21,305 nucleotides of DNA, taken from positions 1 to 21,305 of the forward strand of contig VBLM01000401.1 in NCBI GenBank assembly GCA_005879095.1, in the 5' to 3' direction. Of the stretch, positions 9,936 through 17,445 are shown in pieces; the first letter of the stretch is position 1; the number at the start of each line of letters is the position of its first letter. The DNA comes from Deltaproteobacteria bacterium (lineage in GTDB: Bacteria > Myxococcota > Myxococcia > Myxococcales > 40CM-4-68-19). The position numbers and the translations under genes are program-made. A model generated the notes under the pieces. That model had not been told where the DNA came from and did no database searches. It saw nothing but the letters and a program-made list of their open reading frames with translations.

Positions 9936-11147
9936 CTTCGGCACCGCGAGAAACTCCTCCAGCTCGTCCTTGCGCGAGGCGGCATCGCGCTCGCCGAGCG
10001 ACATCAATTCGCCCGCGTACTCGGCGTCGAAGAGGAGGTAGCTGAGGATGTCCGACGGGTCGCCGCTGCCGGTGGCTTCCCCGAGCCGGCGCAGGAGATA
10101 TCCGGCCGGTCCCGACAGGCGAGCCCGCACCGCGGGCCGCTCGAGCACGTGCGCCGCCAGCGCCCCCAGGTCCTGCGATGGACGGATGAAAACGTCGATC
10201 ACCGGCCGCAATCCGCCGCCGGCGGCTTCCAGCGCGGCCGCCAGCGGTTCCCGACCGATGGCGATCGGGCTGAGGCGGTGCAGCTCGGTCAGCGCCGCGT
10301 TCACCTGGCGCAGGTTGGCGAGATCGTTCTCCACCCGATCGAGCAGGAGCGCGTCGAGCAGCTTGCCGAAGAGGAACAGCGGCGAGGAATACGTCTTCTG
10401 TTCTTTCTCGTCCTGCCGCCCCGAGCGCGGCGCGCTCCGGACCCGCCGCGTGCGCAAGCCGATCACCAGCACGCGGCCGGCGCCAAGCCGCAGCGCGGGC
10501 GCGATCGGCGTGTTCTGCCGCAGGCTGCCGTCGCTGTACATGCGGCCGGCGACACGAACGGTCGGGAAGATGATCGGGATCGCCGCCTAAGCCAGCGCGT
10601 GCTGCGCGGTGAGCCGGACCGCGGCCCAGTCCACCGCGCGATCGCGCGAATAGAGGAGCGCCTCCGCCTGCGTCTCGACGAAGACGACCGTGTGCCCGGT
10701 TTCGATGTCGGTGGCGGAGACGGTGACGCCGAGCAGGCGCCCATCGGTGACGCCCTGGTGCAGGTTGCGCCAGGGGATGGCGTTGCGAACCAGGTCGGCG
10801 AGCGGTCCGGCGTCGAGCAGGCTGCGCGGTCCGCCGGGACGCGCCGAGCCGACCATCCAGCGCGCCAGCCCGGTCAGGTCGCCCCAGCCGAGCTTGAACA
10901 CCGCGTCGAGGCCGAGCTGCATCCATCGGTCGGCGAGAAGCTTGACCCCGAAGTCCGCCGCGTCGTGGTGCGCGGCGATGGCGCAGGCGTTGATCGCGCC
11001 CACGCTGGTCCCGCTGAAGATGGACGGCCTCGCCTGCTCGCCGAGGCGCGGCGTCATCTGGCCGAGGATGTAGCGAAGGACCCCGACTTCGTACGCGCCG
11101 CGCGCGCCGCCTCCCGAGAGCACGAGCGCGAGCGGCGATTCTTCCAT
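9906..11147 (-). pseudogene. Patatin-like phospholipase with internal TAG
   Basis: This gene belongs to the RssA-like patatin family of serine acyl hydrolases acting on lipid esters. The start ATG 11147 overlaps the stop of the upstream barrel gene by one base (TGATG). Motifs seen are the oxyanion loop SGGGARGAYEVGVL (11-24), the nucleophile elbow GTSVG with Ser48, and the catalytic Asp206 in YSDGSLRQN. Codon 187 is TAG (10587-10589), lying between AQHALA and AAIPIIFP in the same reading frame. Most family members have Ser here (ALASAAIP), so one TCG to TAG change would explain it. Termination at codon 187 removes the catalytic Asp, so the short product should be inactive. Without the stop the protein would be 413 residues. 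It may be a nonsense mutation, a base-call error or, less likely, readthrough. Confidence 0.85.
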
Positions 11148-11636
11148 CAAAACCGGAAGTCGAGCCCGCCGTTCAGGACGAGGTTCCAGTTGGAAAACGC
11201 GCTCGGCGCGTTGGTTCCCCCGCCCAGCGGAAAGTCGGCGTCGCCCTCGATGTAGATCTTGAAGAGGACGAGCGGGATGGTGATGCCGGCGCCGAGCCGC
11301 AGGTCGAACGTCTCGCGCGAGCCGTTGTTGGTCTCGATGTTGATCGGGATCGCGCCGCGCACGTAGATGGGCAGGACCGGCGGGCTTACCCGCACGCCCG
11401 GCCGAAAGACGGTGCCGATGCGCGTGTTCGGGTCCTTGGTCGAGCGAAATCAGCTGCGTGGGCAGCCAGTAGCTGAGCATCACGTCGGCGCCCAGCGGCC
11501 AGTTATCGGTGATGACGTGCGTGCCGGCCGAGTCGTGGTACGCGATGCTGGCGTCGGCGCCGAGCCGCAGGCCGATGTCGGCGCGGGCAGCGAGCGGAGC
11601 TGCGAGAAGGATTGCCGCGAACGTGAGCTTGGTCAC
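11147..11636 (-). pseudogene. Small outer-membrane beta-barrel protein, +1 frameshift
   Basis: The GTG start at 11636 sits behind a good GGAGG Shine-Dalgarno. The signal peptide MTKLTFAAILLAAPLAARA is followed by short amphipathic strands (IGLRLGADASIAYHDS). The frame runs correctly to about Asp66 (TQLISLD). One extra base, most simply one of the two G at 11438-11439, then moves the rest into another frame: DPNTRIGTVFRPGVRV, IPINIETNNGSRETFDLRLG, and a barrel-like C-terminus ending GLDFRF with terminal Phe. Corrected, the protein is 162 residues. It shows no family I can name beyond porin-like barrel. Its stop overlaps the ATG of the patatin gene, so the two are coupled; a barrel followed by a patatin suggests a lipid or envelope role, which is inference. 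Confidence 0.75.
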
Positions 11637-11649
11637 AGGGGGACCCTCC

Positions 11650-11672
11650 GTGGTCTCGGAAAACAAGACCAC
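11650..11672 (-). promoter_or_regulatory. Leader hairpin before barrel gene
   Basis: A 7-bp inverted repeat (GTGGTCT 11650-11656 and AGACCAC 11666-11672) with a 9-base loop. In the minus-strand transcript its downstream arm touches the GGAGG Shine-Dalgarno of the gene starting at 11636. There is no following T-run, so it is not a terminator of nadA. It could modulate ribosome access or mRNA stability. Confidence 0.4.
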
Positions 11673-11695
11673 ACCCCGCGACACCCGGCCACTTT

Positions 11696-12640
<945 letters not shown>

Positions 12641-12646
12641 GGGCTG

Positions 12647-12652
12647 ATTCTA
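12647..12652 (-). promoter_or_regulatory. Possible leaderless -10 box for nadA
   Basis: TAGAAT on the minus strand (5 of 6 to TATAAT) ends 6 nt before the nadA ATG and includes the TAG stop of the upstream gene. A TTGCCG lies 20 bp further upstream, which is long for a spacer. With no Shine-Dalgarno present, transcription could start at the ATG itself. Confidence 0.3.
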
Positions 12653-13555
12653 ACGCACCGCGCGGACGAGTTCGGCAAGTCGCGCCACGATCGTCTTTCC
12701 GCCGTCGCTCGCCTGCGCGAAACGGTAGTCGCTGCGGCCCGCGGTCAGCTCGTCGCAGAGGGCCAGATCGATGTCGTCGCGGAACGTTGCCGCCGTGACG
12801 GCGCGCCCTTCGACGACCACGCCGATCGGCGCCCGCTCCTCGAGCCGCGAAAGGAGCGCCTTCTTGACCGGCCGCGGCAGCGCCTTCTCGACGCGCGCGA
12901 CCAGCACGCCGCCGGCCTCCTCACGGGCCGAGCGCGACAGGTCGGCGACGGGTGCCAGCGCCTCTTCGTGCTCGCGCGCAAGCTTCTCCAGCCGCTGCTG
13001 CAGCCCCGCCGGGATTGCGCCCGCGACCAGCGCAGCGACGATCTCCTGCCGCAACGATTCGCGCTGCGCGCTGCGAAGCTCGGCGGCGGCGTAGTCGAGC
13101 GCTTCCGACAGGACGCGGGCGTGCGACGAGTACGCGTGGCCGCGGCCCGGGCTGTCGGCGGCGCGAGCATCCTCGTCGGCCTCGGGCCACGGCGCCGAGC
13201 CGCCCCGGATGAATTTCACCGCCGAGAGCAACCCGTCGAGGTCGGCGTGCGCCACGACCACGTCGACCGGACCCGCGCGTTGCACCACTTCCGGCGTCAC
13301 CAGCTCGGGACAAGCGTGCGCGATGCGGTTCGGCACCAGCACGAACCGCGGATCGTCGCGGTATCGAGCCCAGCCGGCCGGGTGCTCGTGGTGATCGATC
13401 CAGATCGCCAGCCGGTTCCCCAGCCCCTCGAGGAACGGCACCGTCGACTTCTCGAAGTTGTCACCGCCCGCGAAGGCGACGTCGACGACCGCCACCCGCC
13501 CTTCGGACGGAGGCGCAGGCAGGTTCCCCGGCTGTTCGACGAAGACTACGCGCAC
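12650..13555 (-). CDS. DHH-type phosphoesterase-like protein, unusual motif order
   Basis: A 301-residue protein with the metal-binding signatures of DHH-superfamily phosphoesterases (RecJ, NrnA, GdpP relatives), which hydrolyse phosphodiester or phosphate groups with Mn2+. The N-terminal part has VAVVDVAFAGGDNF (21-34) and IWIDHHEHP with Asp54-His55-His56. VVVAHADLDGLLSA (99-112), which looks like motif I (HxDxDG), comes after it; in known members motif I precedes DHH. The middle (about 130-230) is charged and helical, and I do not see a clear GGGH-type DHHA1 motif at the C-terminus. The GTG start at 13555 is used, 10 bp downstream of the protease gene. No Shine-Dalgarno is obvious. The substrate is unknown. 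Confidence 0.7.
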   Translation of the reverse strand: MRVVFVEQPGNLPAPPSEGRVAVVDVAFAGGDNFEKSTVPFLEGLGNRLAIWIDHHEHPAGWARYRDDPRFVLVPNRIAHACPELVTPEVVQRAGPVDVVVAHADLDGLLSAVKFIRGGSAPWPEADEDARAADSPGRGHAYSSHARVLSEALDYAAAELRSAQRESLRQEIVAALVAGAIPAGLQQRLEKLAREHEEALAPVADLSRSAREEAGGVLVARVEKALPRPVKKALLSRLEERAPIGVVVEGRAVTAATFRDDIDLALCDELTAGRSDYRFAQASDGGKTIVARLAELVRAVR

Positions 13556-13565
13556 ATGGCGGAGT

Positions 13566-14273
13566 TTAACGCCACGAAGCGACGATCTGCTGAATCCACG
13601 GCTTGAAGGCGTCTACCCGGGCGTAGAACTCTTCCACGTGTGGCGTATCGTTGTGACACGACGTGGTTCCGGAGATCGCGCTTCCGCACAACAACGGGCC
13701 GCCCGAATCGCCGTGGTCGGCGATGCCGGTGCCCTTGTCGACCGTGACGGTGGCGGCGTCGGAAGATTTCACCTTCTCGGTGGCCGATCGCTTCTGGCCG
13801 AAGGTGCCGCCATGGTCGCCGAAACCGACTGCCGTGCAACTCGCGCCTGCAGCCGGAGCGCCCGCTGCCAGCTTCAGCGGAGTCACGCCGCTCAAAGGCT
13901 GCGAGAGGTGGATCAGGCCGACGTCGCCGCTCTCGTTCGGGCAGGTCCCGCTCTTGTAACCGGGATAGCCGATCTGCCTGTCGACCGGGTGCGGCGTGAG
14001 GTCGGTGGGTTCGGAGATGTTGGTCGAGGGCTTGCCGGTGCCGGTGTAGAACGATGCGACCGTGTCGGTCACGCAATGCGCGGCGGTGAGCACGACCTGC
14101 GGCGCGATCAGCGTGCCGGTACAGAAGCCGCCGTTCGACATCCAGATCAGGCCGACCGCGGGATGGCCGGTGTCCTTCTTGCCGCCCTGGATGGCGTCGT
14201 CCTGCTCCGAGTCGGTGGCGAGGCCGCCGCAGGCGGCGAGAACAGCTGCAAGGACGCAGGCAGCGATTCGCAT
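13566..14273 (-). CDS. Trypsin-like serine protease lipoprotein (S1 family)
   Basis: A 235-residue secreted serine endopeptidase. The start at ATG 14273 is preferred over ATG 14315 because it places a lipoprotein signal MRIAACVLAAVLAAC at the N-terminus with lipidated Cys15. A short propeptide runs to IQGG (28-31), the equivalent of the IVGG activation site. The triad is His66 in LTAAHC, Asp117 in ESGDVGLIHL and Ser190 in GDSGGPL; paired Cys residues around each fit trypsin disulfides. The predicted location is the periplasmic face of a membrane. It is the first gene of a minus-strand row (protease, DHH protein, nadA, barrel, patatin) with 10-bp and 9-bp gaps to the next two genes. The function of this combination is not evident. 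Confidence 0.88.
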   Translation of the reverse strand: MRIAACVLAAVLAACGGLATDSEQDDAIQGGKKDTGHPAVGLIWMSNGGFCTGTLIAPQVVLTAAHCVTDTVASFYTGTGKPSTNISEPTDLTPHPVDRQIGYPGYKSGTCPNESGDVGLIHLSQPLSGVTPLKLAAGAPAAGASCTAVGFGDHGGTFGQKRSATEKVKSSDAATVTVDKGTGIADHGDSGGPLLCGSAISGTTSCHNDTPHVEEFYARVDAFKPWIQQIVASWR

Positions 14274-14328
14274 CCCGGCACGGTGAACGTTTCCGCGGCA
14301 TGAAACATCGGACAACTTCCGTAGCTGC

Positions 14329-14334
14329 TATTCT
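14329..14334 (+). promoter_or_regulatory. Possible extended -10 for the DUF2058 gene
   Basis: TATTCT preceded by TGC gives an extended -10 pattern, ending 9 nt before ATG 14344. No -35 is convincing and no Shine-Dalgarno is present, so the transcript may start at or next to the ATG. Confidence 0.3.
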
Positions 14335-14343
14335 CCCTGCCGC

Positions 14344-14865
14344 ATGCAGAACCTTCGCGACAAGCTGCTCAAGGCCGGGCTCGTCACCGAGAAACAGGCG
14401 CAGGAGGCCGCGCGCGAGAAGCGGCCGGCGAAAACGCACCGCGAGCGCGAGCAGGTGGAATCGGCCGAGGAAAGGCAGCGGCGCGAGGCCTTCGCCGCGC
14501 ACGAGGCCGAGCTTGCCGAGGAGCGGCGCAAGGAGGCCGCGAAAGTGGCCGAGGCGCGCATGCAGTCGGAGCGGGCGCGGCGGCTGCGGCAGATCGTCGA
14601 GTCGAACCGCATCGACGATCCGGGCGCCTCGATGTTCCACTACGTGAGGCGCAACGGGAAGATCGGCCGCCTCGCGCTCGGGCTCGAAACCCAGAAGCTC
14701 CTCGAGAGCGGCGGCGCGGCGGTCGTCGAGGATCCCGGCTCGCCCGACTGCGCCGTCGTTCCGGCCGGGGCCGCGAAGAAGATCCACGAAGTCGATCCGC
14801 AGGCCATCCGCTTCTGGCACGGCCCGGACAAGCCGATCGGATTCGCCGACGCGGGAGAGGGCTGA
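14344..14865 (+). CDS. DUF2058 (YaiL-like) nucleoprotein-associated protein
   Basis: A 173-residue cytosolic protein of the DUF2058 family (E. coli YaiL). The N-terminal MQNLRDKLLKAGLVTEKQA matches the family opening. It is followed by a long Glu/Arg/Lys/Ala-rich segment (about 20-85) that should form one charged helix or coiled coil. The C-terminal domain holds FHYVRRNGKIGRLAL (about 98-112) and IRFWHGPDKPIGFAD (about 154-168). The biochemical role of the family is not established. Transcription is divergent from the protease gene over a 70-bp gap. Its stop TGA (14863-14865) directly abuts the stop of the convergent small membrane protein gene. Confidence 0.88.
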   Translation: MQNLRDKLLKAGLVTEKQAQEAAREKRPAKTHREREQVESAEERQRREAFAAHEAELAEERRKEAAKVAEARMQSERARRLRQIVESNRIDDPGASMFHYVRRNGKIGRLALGLETQKLLESGGAAVVEDPGSPDCAVVPAGAAKKIHEVDPQAIRFWHGPDKPIGFADAGEG

Positions 14866-15036
14866 CTACTCGCCTTTGTCCTTCCGCTGCTTGAAGCGGA
14901 TGGCGGCGAGGATGATCGCCACCACCGCCAGCGGGATGGCGATGCCGTACCCGATCTGCGGCGAGATCGAGTGCGCCTGCGCCAGCCCGACGAAGAGGAA
15001 GACCATCAGGACGAGGAAATTGATCAGTGGGCCCAT
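14866..15036 (-). CDS. 56-residue two-helix membrane protein
   Basis: A small open reading frame, ATG 15036 to TAG 14866. It encodes an N-terminal hydrophobic segment LINFLVLMVFLFVGLAQA (4-21), a short loop HSISPQIGYG, a second hydrophobic segment IAIPLAVVAIILAAI (32-46), and a basic tail RFKQRKDKGE. This predicts two transmembrane helices with a cytosolic positive end. It begins 3 bp after the acyl-CoA synthetase stop, so it is probably translated by coupling from that gene. It packs exactly against the convergent gene with no spare base. I recognise no family. The clean two-helix pattern and tight spacing argue that it is a real gene. Confidence 0.6.
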   Translation of the reverse strand: MGPLINFLVLMVFLFVGLAQAHSISPQIGYGIAIPLAVVAIILAAIRFKQRKDKGE

Positions 15037-15039
15037 GGG

Positions 15040-16776
15040 TCACGCATTCTGGAAGGCATCGCCGCGGCGGACGATGTCGAGTACGTGGGGGTGCGGCATG
15101 TCCTCGCGCATGGCGGCGATCAGCTGCTCGTGGCGCGAGCTGACGACGGCGCGGACCATCTTCTGCGTCGGCGTCAGCTCGCCGGTCTCCAGCGAGGGGC
15201 TCTCGGCGACCAGCCCGATCCGGCGCACGCGCTCGTAATGGACCGGCGACAACAGATTCCCGGACTGCAGTGCCTCGACGATGGCGCGGCGCAGCTCGGG
15301 TACCTGCACCAGTTCCGGCACCGCCGCGGGCGGCTCGACGCCGCGGTCCTCGAGGTATCTCTGCGCCGCGGCCGGAGCGATCCAGCACAGCGCGGTGACG
15401 AACGGCTGCGCCGAGCCGAGCACGACCGCCTGCTCGAGCAGCGGGGTCGCGGCGAGGATCCGGGCTTCGACCTCGCCGGCCGAGACCTTCTCGCCGTTGG
15501 TCAGCTTGAAGACGCCGTCGAGCCGGCCCTGCAGCTTGAGGCCGTACTGCGTCCACTCGCCGAGGTCACCGCTGCGCAGCCAGCCGTCCTGGAGCACGCG
15601 CGCGGTTTCTTCGGGGCGGCGGTGGTACGCCTTCATCACTTGCGGGCCTTTCACGAGGATCTCGCCGCGGCCGGGGAATTCCGGGACCGGATCGAGCCTG
15701 ACCGAAGTGCCCGGTAGCGGATGGCCGACCACGCCCGGCGCGCGCTTCGGATCGCTGCGGCGCGTGATGGTCGCGCAGGGCGAGGTCTCGGTGAGGCCCC
15801 AACCCTCCAGCACGGGGACGCCCAGCTCGCTTTCGAAAAAGCGGAAGGCCGGCTCGGAGATGGCCGCCGCGGCGCTGAAGGCGAAGCGCAGGCCCTTCAG
15901 CGCGTCGCGCGCCGTCGCGTCATTCTGCGCGCGCGCGATCATGGCGTTGTAGACGCGCGGGACGCCGAAGTAGATGGTCGGGCGGACGTCGAAAAAATTC
16001 GTGTACAAACGATCGAGATCGCGGCCGCGCGAGTCGTCGACCACCAGCAGGGCGCGGTGCCAGAGGGCCATCAGCCGTTCGAAGAGCGCGCCGAAACAGT
16101 GGTGCCAGGGGAGATAGCTGAGGAAGACGTCTTTGTCCGAGACGTCCCACATCGCGGAGATGGCGGCCTGCTGGGAGAGGGCGTTCCAGTGGGTCAGCTC
16201 GACGCCCTTCGGGTTGCCGGTGGTGCCGCTCGTATAGAGGAGGAAGGCGACGTCCTGCTCGCCGGCTTGCGGGACGTCGATCGAACCGTAATTCTCCAGT
16301 GATTTCAAAGGGACGGCGCCGGTGAGCGGTTGATTGTCGAGCACCACGATGCGTTCGAGCTGTCGCGCTCCGGCGAGCTGGTGCTGTTGCACGGCGCTTC
16401 CGGCGAAGGCGACGCGCGCGCCCGAGTCGGTCAGGCAGTGAAGGAGGACGGAGGCTGCGTAGCCGGGAAAGATCGGACAGCTGGCGGCGCCGAGCGTCAT
16501 CACGGCCAGCTCGGCGAGCAGCATCTCGGCGGAGTTGGGCGAGAGCATCGCGACCGCGTCGCCGCGCTTGACGCCGAGCGCCTGGAGGCCGGCGGCGAGC
16601 TTGCGGCGGCGGACGTCGATCTCTCCCCATTTCAAGTCGGACCATTTGCCGGAGGGGGAGCGGAAGCGGATGGCGGGGCGGGACGGGTCGACGGCGGCGC
16701 GAGACGCGAAGAGGTCGGGGATGCTGTGGAAGGCGATGGGAGGGAGGGGCGGGCCGGTCTTGTCGTCCGGGGACAT
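15040..16776 (-). CDS. Long-chain acyl-CoA synthetase (AMP-forming)
   Basis: A 578-residue ANL-superfamily ligase that activates a fatty acid with ATP and couples it to CoA, resembling FadD15-like long-chain enzymes. The phosphate-binding loop LLYTSGTTGNPKGVE is at about 188-202, preceded by GDAVAMLSPNSAEML and the segment SCPIFPGY. Further motifs are LEGWGLTETSP, GEILVKGPQVMKAYHRRPE, the hinge WLRSGDLG, GRLDGVFKLTNGEKV, and the catalytic-Lys region ELTPTQKMVR near the C-terminus. The overall length is normal. ATG 16776 has no Shine-Dalgarno, but TAGAGT lies 6 nt upstream with TTGCCC 16 bp further. The small membrane protein follows after 3 bp. The specific chain-length preference cannot be read from the sequence. 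Confidence 0.92.
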   Translation of the reverse strand: MSPDDKTGPPLPPIAFHSIPDLFASRAAVDPSRPAIRFRSPSGKWSDLKWGEIDVRRRKLAAGLQALGVKRGDAVAMLSPNSAEMLLAELAVMTLGAASCPIFPGYAASVLLHCLTDSGARVAFAGSAVQQHQLAGARQLERIVVLDNQPLTGAVPLKSLENYGSIDVPQAGEQDVAFLLYTSGTTGNPKGVELTHWNALSQQAAISAMWDVSDKDVFLSYLPWHHCFGALFERLMALWHRALLVVDDSRGRDLDRLYTNFFDVRPTIYFGVPRVYNAMIARAQNDATARDALKGLRFAFSAAAAISEPAFRFFESELGVPVLEGWGLTETSPCATITRRSDPKRAPGVVGHPLPGTSVRLDPVPEFPGRGEILVKGPQVMKAYHRRPEETARVLQDGWLRSGDLGEWTQYGLKLQGRLDGVFKLTNGEKVSAGEVEARILAATPLLEQAVVLGSAQPFVTALCWIAPAAAQRYLEDRGVEPPAAVPELVQVPELRRAIVEALQSGNLLSPVHYERVRRIGLVAESPSLETGELTPTQKMVRAVVSSRHEQLIAAMREDMPHPHVLDIVRRGDAFQNA

Positions 16777-16782
16777 GGGCGG

Positions 16783-16810
16783 ACTCTACGCGGACGAGCG
16801 GGGAGGGCAA
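16783..16810 (-). promoter_or_regulatory. Possible promoter of acyl-CoA synthetase gene
   Basis: On the minus strand TTGCCC (complement of 16805-16810) and TAGAGT (complement of 16783-16788) are separated by 16 bp. The -10 hexamer ends 6 nt before ATG 16776. No ribosome-binding site is present, so a leaderless or nearly leaderless mRNA is plausible. Confidence 0.35.
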
Positions 16811-16835
16811 GTCAGGCGGAGGAGAAAGGAAACGA

Positions 16836-16915
16836 AAACGAAAAGGAGAAGGAAAAGGAAAAGGAAAAGGAAAACGTTCTCGTTTTCGTTCTCCTTCTCC
16901 TTCTCCTTTTCCTTT
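16836..16915. repeat. 80-bp imperfect palindrome of purine-rich hexamers
   Basis: The axis lies between C16875 and G16876 in AACGTT. The left half is a near-pure run of GAAAAG/GGAAAA-type hexamers, and the right half is its complement, CTTCTC/CGTTTTC-type hexamers. By hand alignment, 34 of 40 positions in the arms pair. One strand is therefore almost all purine for about 40 bases and then almost all pyrimidine. Mismatches are A/G or G/C swaps within hexamers, not indels, so the six-base register is kept in both arms. Confidence 0.85.
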
Positions 16916-17028
16916 CGTTGTCGTTTCAATGAGCAAGGAATGAGCAGGCTCGCGCGAGGCCTGCGGCCTGTCACTTCGCCTGCAGCGCAACGGCGTGTAG
17001 CTCGCTGCGCTCGCGCTTGTGAAGGATC

Positions 17029-17108
17029 GTCTTGCGTTCGGCATCGTTTCGGCCTCCCGGCCTCGGGCCTTTTTGTGAGGAGGCCGAAACGATGCCGAAC
17101 GACAAGAC
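17029..17108 (+). promoter_or_regulatory. 29-bp hairpin sequestering RBS and start codon
   Basis: Left arm 17029-17057 pairs with right arm 17079-17108 over 29 bp with a single bulged A (17102) and a 21-base loop. The right arm contains most of the Shine-Dalgarno (GAGGAGG 17077-17083) and the ATG (17092-17094) of the following gene. In RNA both would be base-paired. The loop includes a GGCC-TCG-GGCC element followed by five T (17070-17074), a possible weak terminator. Regulation of translation, or RNase III processing, is inferred. Confidence 0.75.
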
Positions 17109-17442
17109 TATGTACTCACTTCCGCACGAAAACTTGATCGCGTACCGGGTGGCCTGCGACCTGCTGGTGGCCGTCGTGGAGGCGAGGATTCGCGATCCTG
17201 GGCTGCGGGATCAGGCGCTGCGGGCGGCCAAAAGCGCGTGCCTCAATGTCGCGGAGGCGAATGGGCGCGTCAGTCAGGCTGACCGCAGGCGTGTCTTCGC
17301 AATCGCGCGGGGTGAAGTGAGTGAGGCGGCTGCTGCCGTTCATATCGCCGCGCTGGCTGGGGAATGCTCGCGCGAATCGGCGGCGAAGGCGCGGCAGTTC
17401 GGCGGACATGCCGTAGCGCTTCTCACCGGGCTCATTCGGTGA
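17092..17442 (+). CDS. Four-helix-bundle protein (23S rRNA IVP / S23 family)
   Basis: A 116-residue helical protein. The pattern LIAYRVACDLLVAVVEA, then LRAAKSACLNVAEANGR (43-59) and FAIARGEVSEAAAAV (69-83), matches the four-helix-bundle family first seen as proteins encoded in intervening sequences of 23S rRNA, which also includes the Avd-like proteins of diversity-generating retroelements. Family members form oligomeric barrels and carry basic patches that suggest nucleic-acid binding; here DRRRVF (64-69) is basic. ATG 17092 has a strong Shine-Dalgarno 8 nt upstream; ATG 17110 is an in-frame alternative without one. No 23S rRNA or reverse transcriptase flanks it, so this is a stand-alone copy. 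Its start lies inside a long hairpin, and its stop is 3 bp from the convergent OmpA-domain gene. The function is unknown. Confidence 0.8.
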   Translation: MPNDKTMYSLPHENLIAYRVACDLLVAVVEARIRDPGLRDQALRAAKSACLNVAEANGRVSQADRRRVFAIARGEVSEAAAAVHIAALAGECSRESAAKARQFGGHAVALLTGLIR

Positions 17443-17445
17443 ACG

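Larger units (their letters stand above)
16777..17091. other. Divergent intergenic region rich in inverted repeats
   Basis: This 315-bp gap lies between the acyl-CoA synthetase (-) and the four-helix-bundle gene (+). From left to right it holds the likely leftward promoter (16783-16810), a purine-then-pyrimidine hexamer palindrome (16836-16915), an unremarkable GC-rich stretch (about 16920-17028), and a long RNA hairpin (17029-17108) running into the start of the rightward gene. The purine tract is much richer in A and poorer in C than anything nearby. No coding potential was found. Confidence 0.7.

Noticed and set aside
363..10589. Amber (TAG) recoding, because two genes carry in-frame TAG
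   Set aside because: TAG is the normal terminal stop of several intact genes here (1030, 1747, 12650, 14866), and the first internal TAG comes from the fold-back, not from a coding substitution.
11437..11440. Programmed frameshifting in the barrel gene
   Set aside because: I see no slippery heptamer or downstream pseudoknot; a simple one-base insertion explains it.
16836..16915. A rho-independent terminator
   Set aside because: It lies between divergent genes, has an AT-rich stem with no defined GC core, and no distinct T-run follows the stem.
17029..17442. A 23S rRNA intervening sequence or a diversity-generating retroelement
   Set aside because: No rRNA sequence, reverse transcriptase or template/variable repeat was seen nearby; only the protein family is shared.
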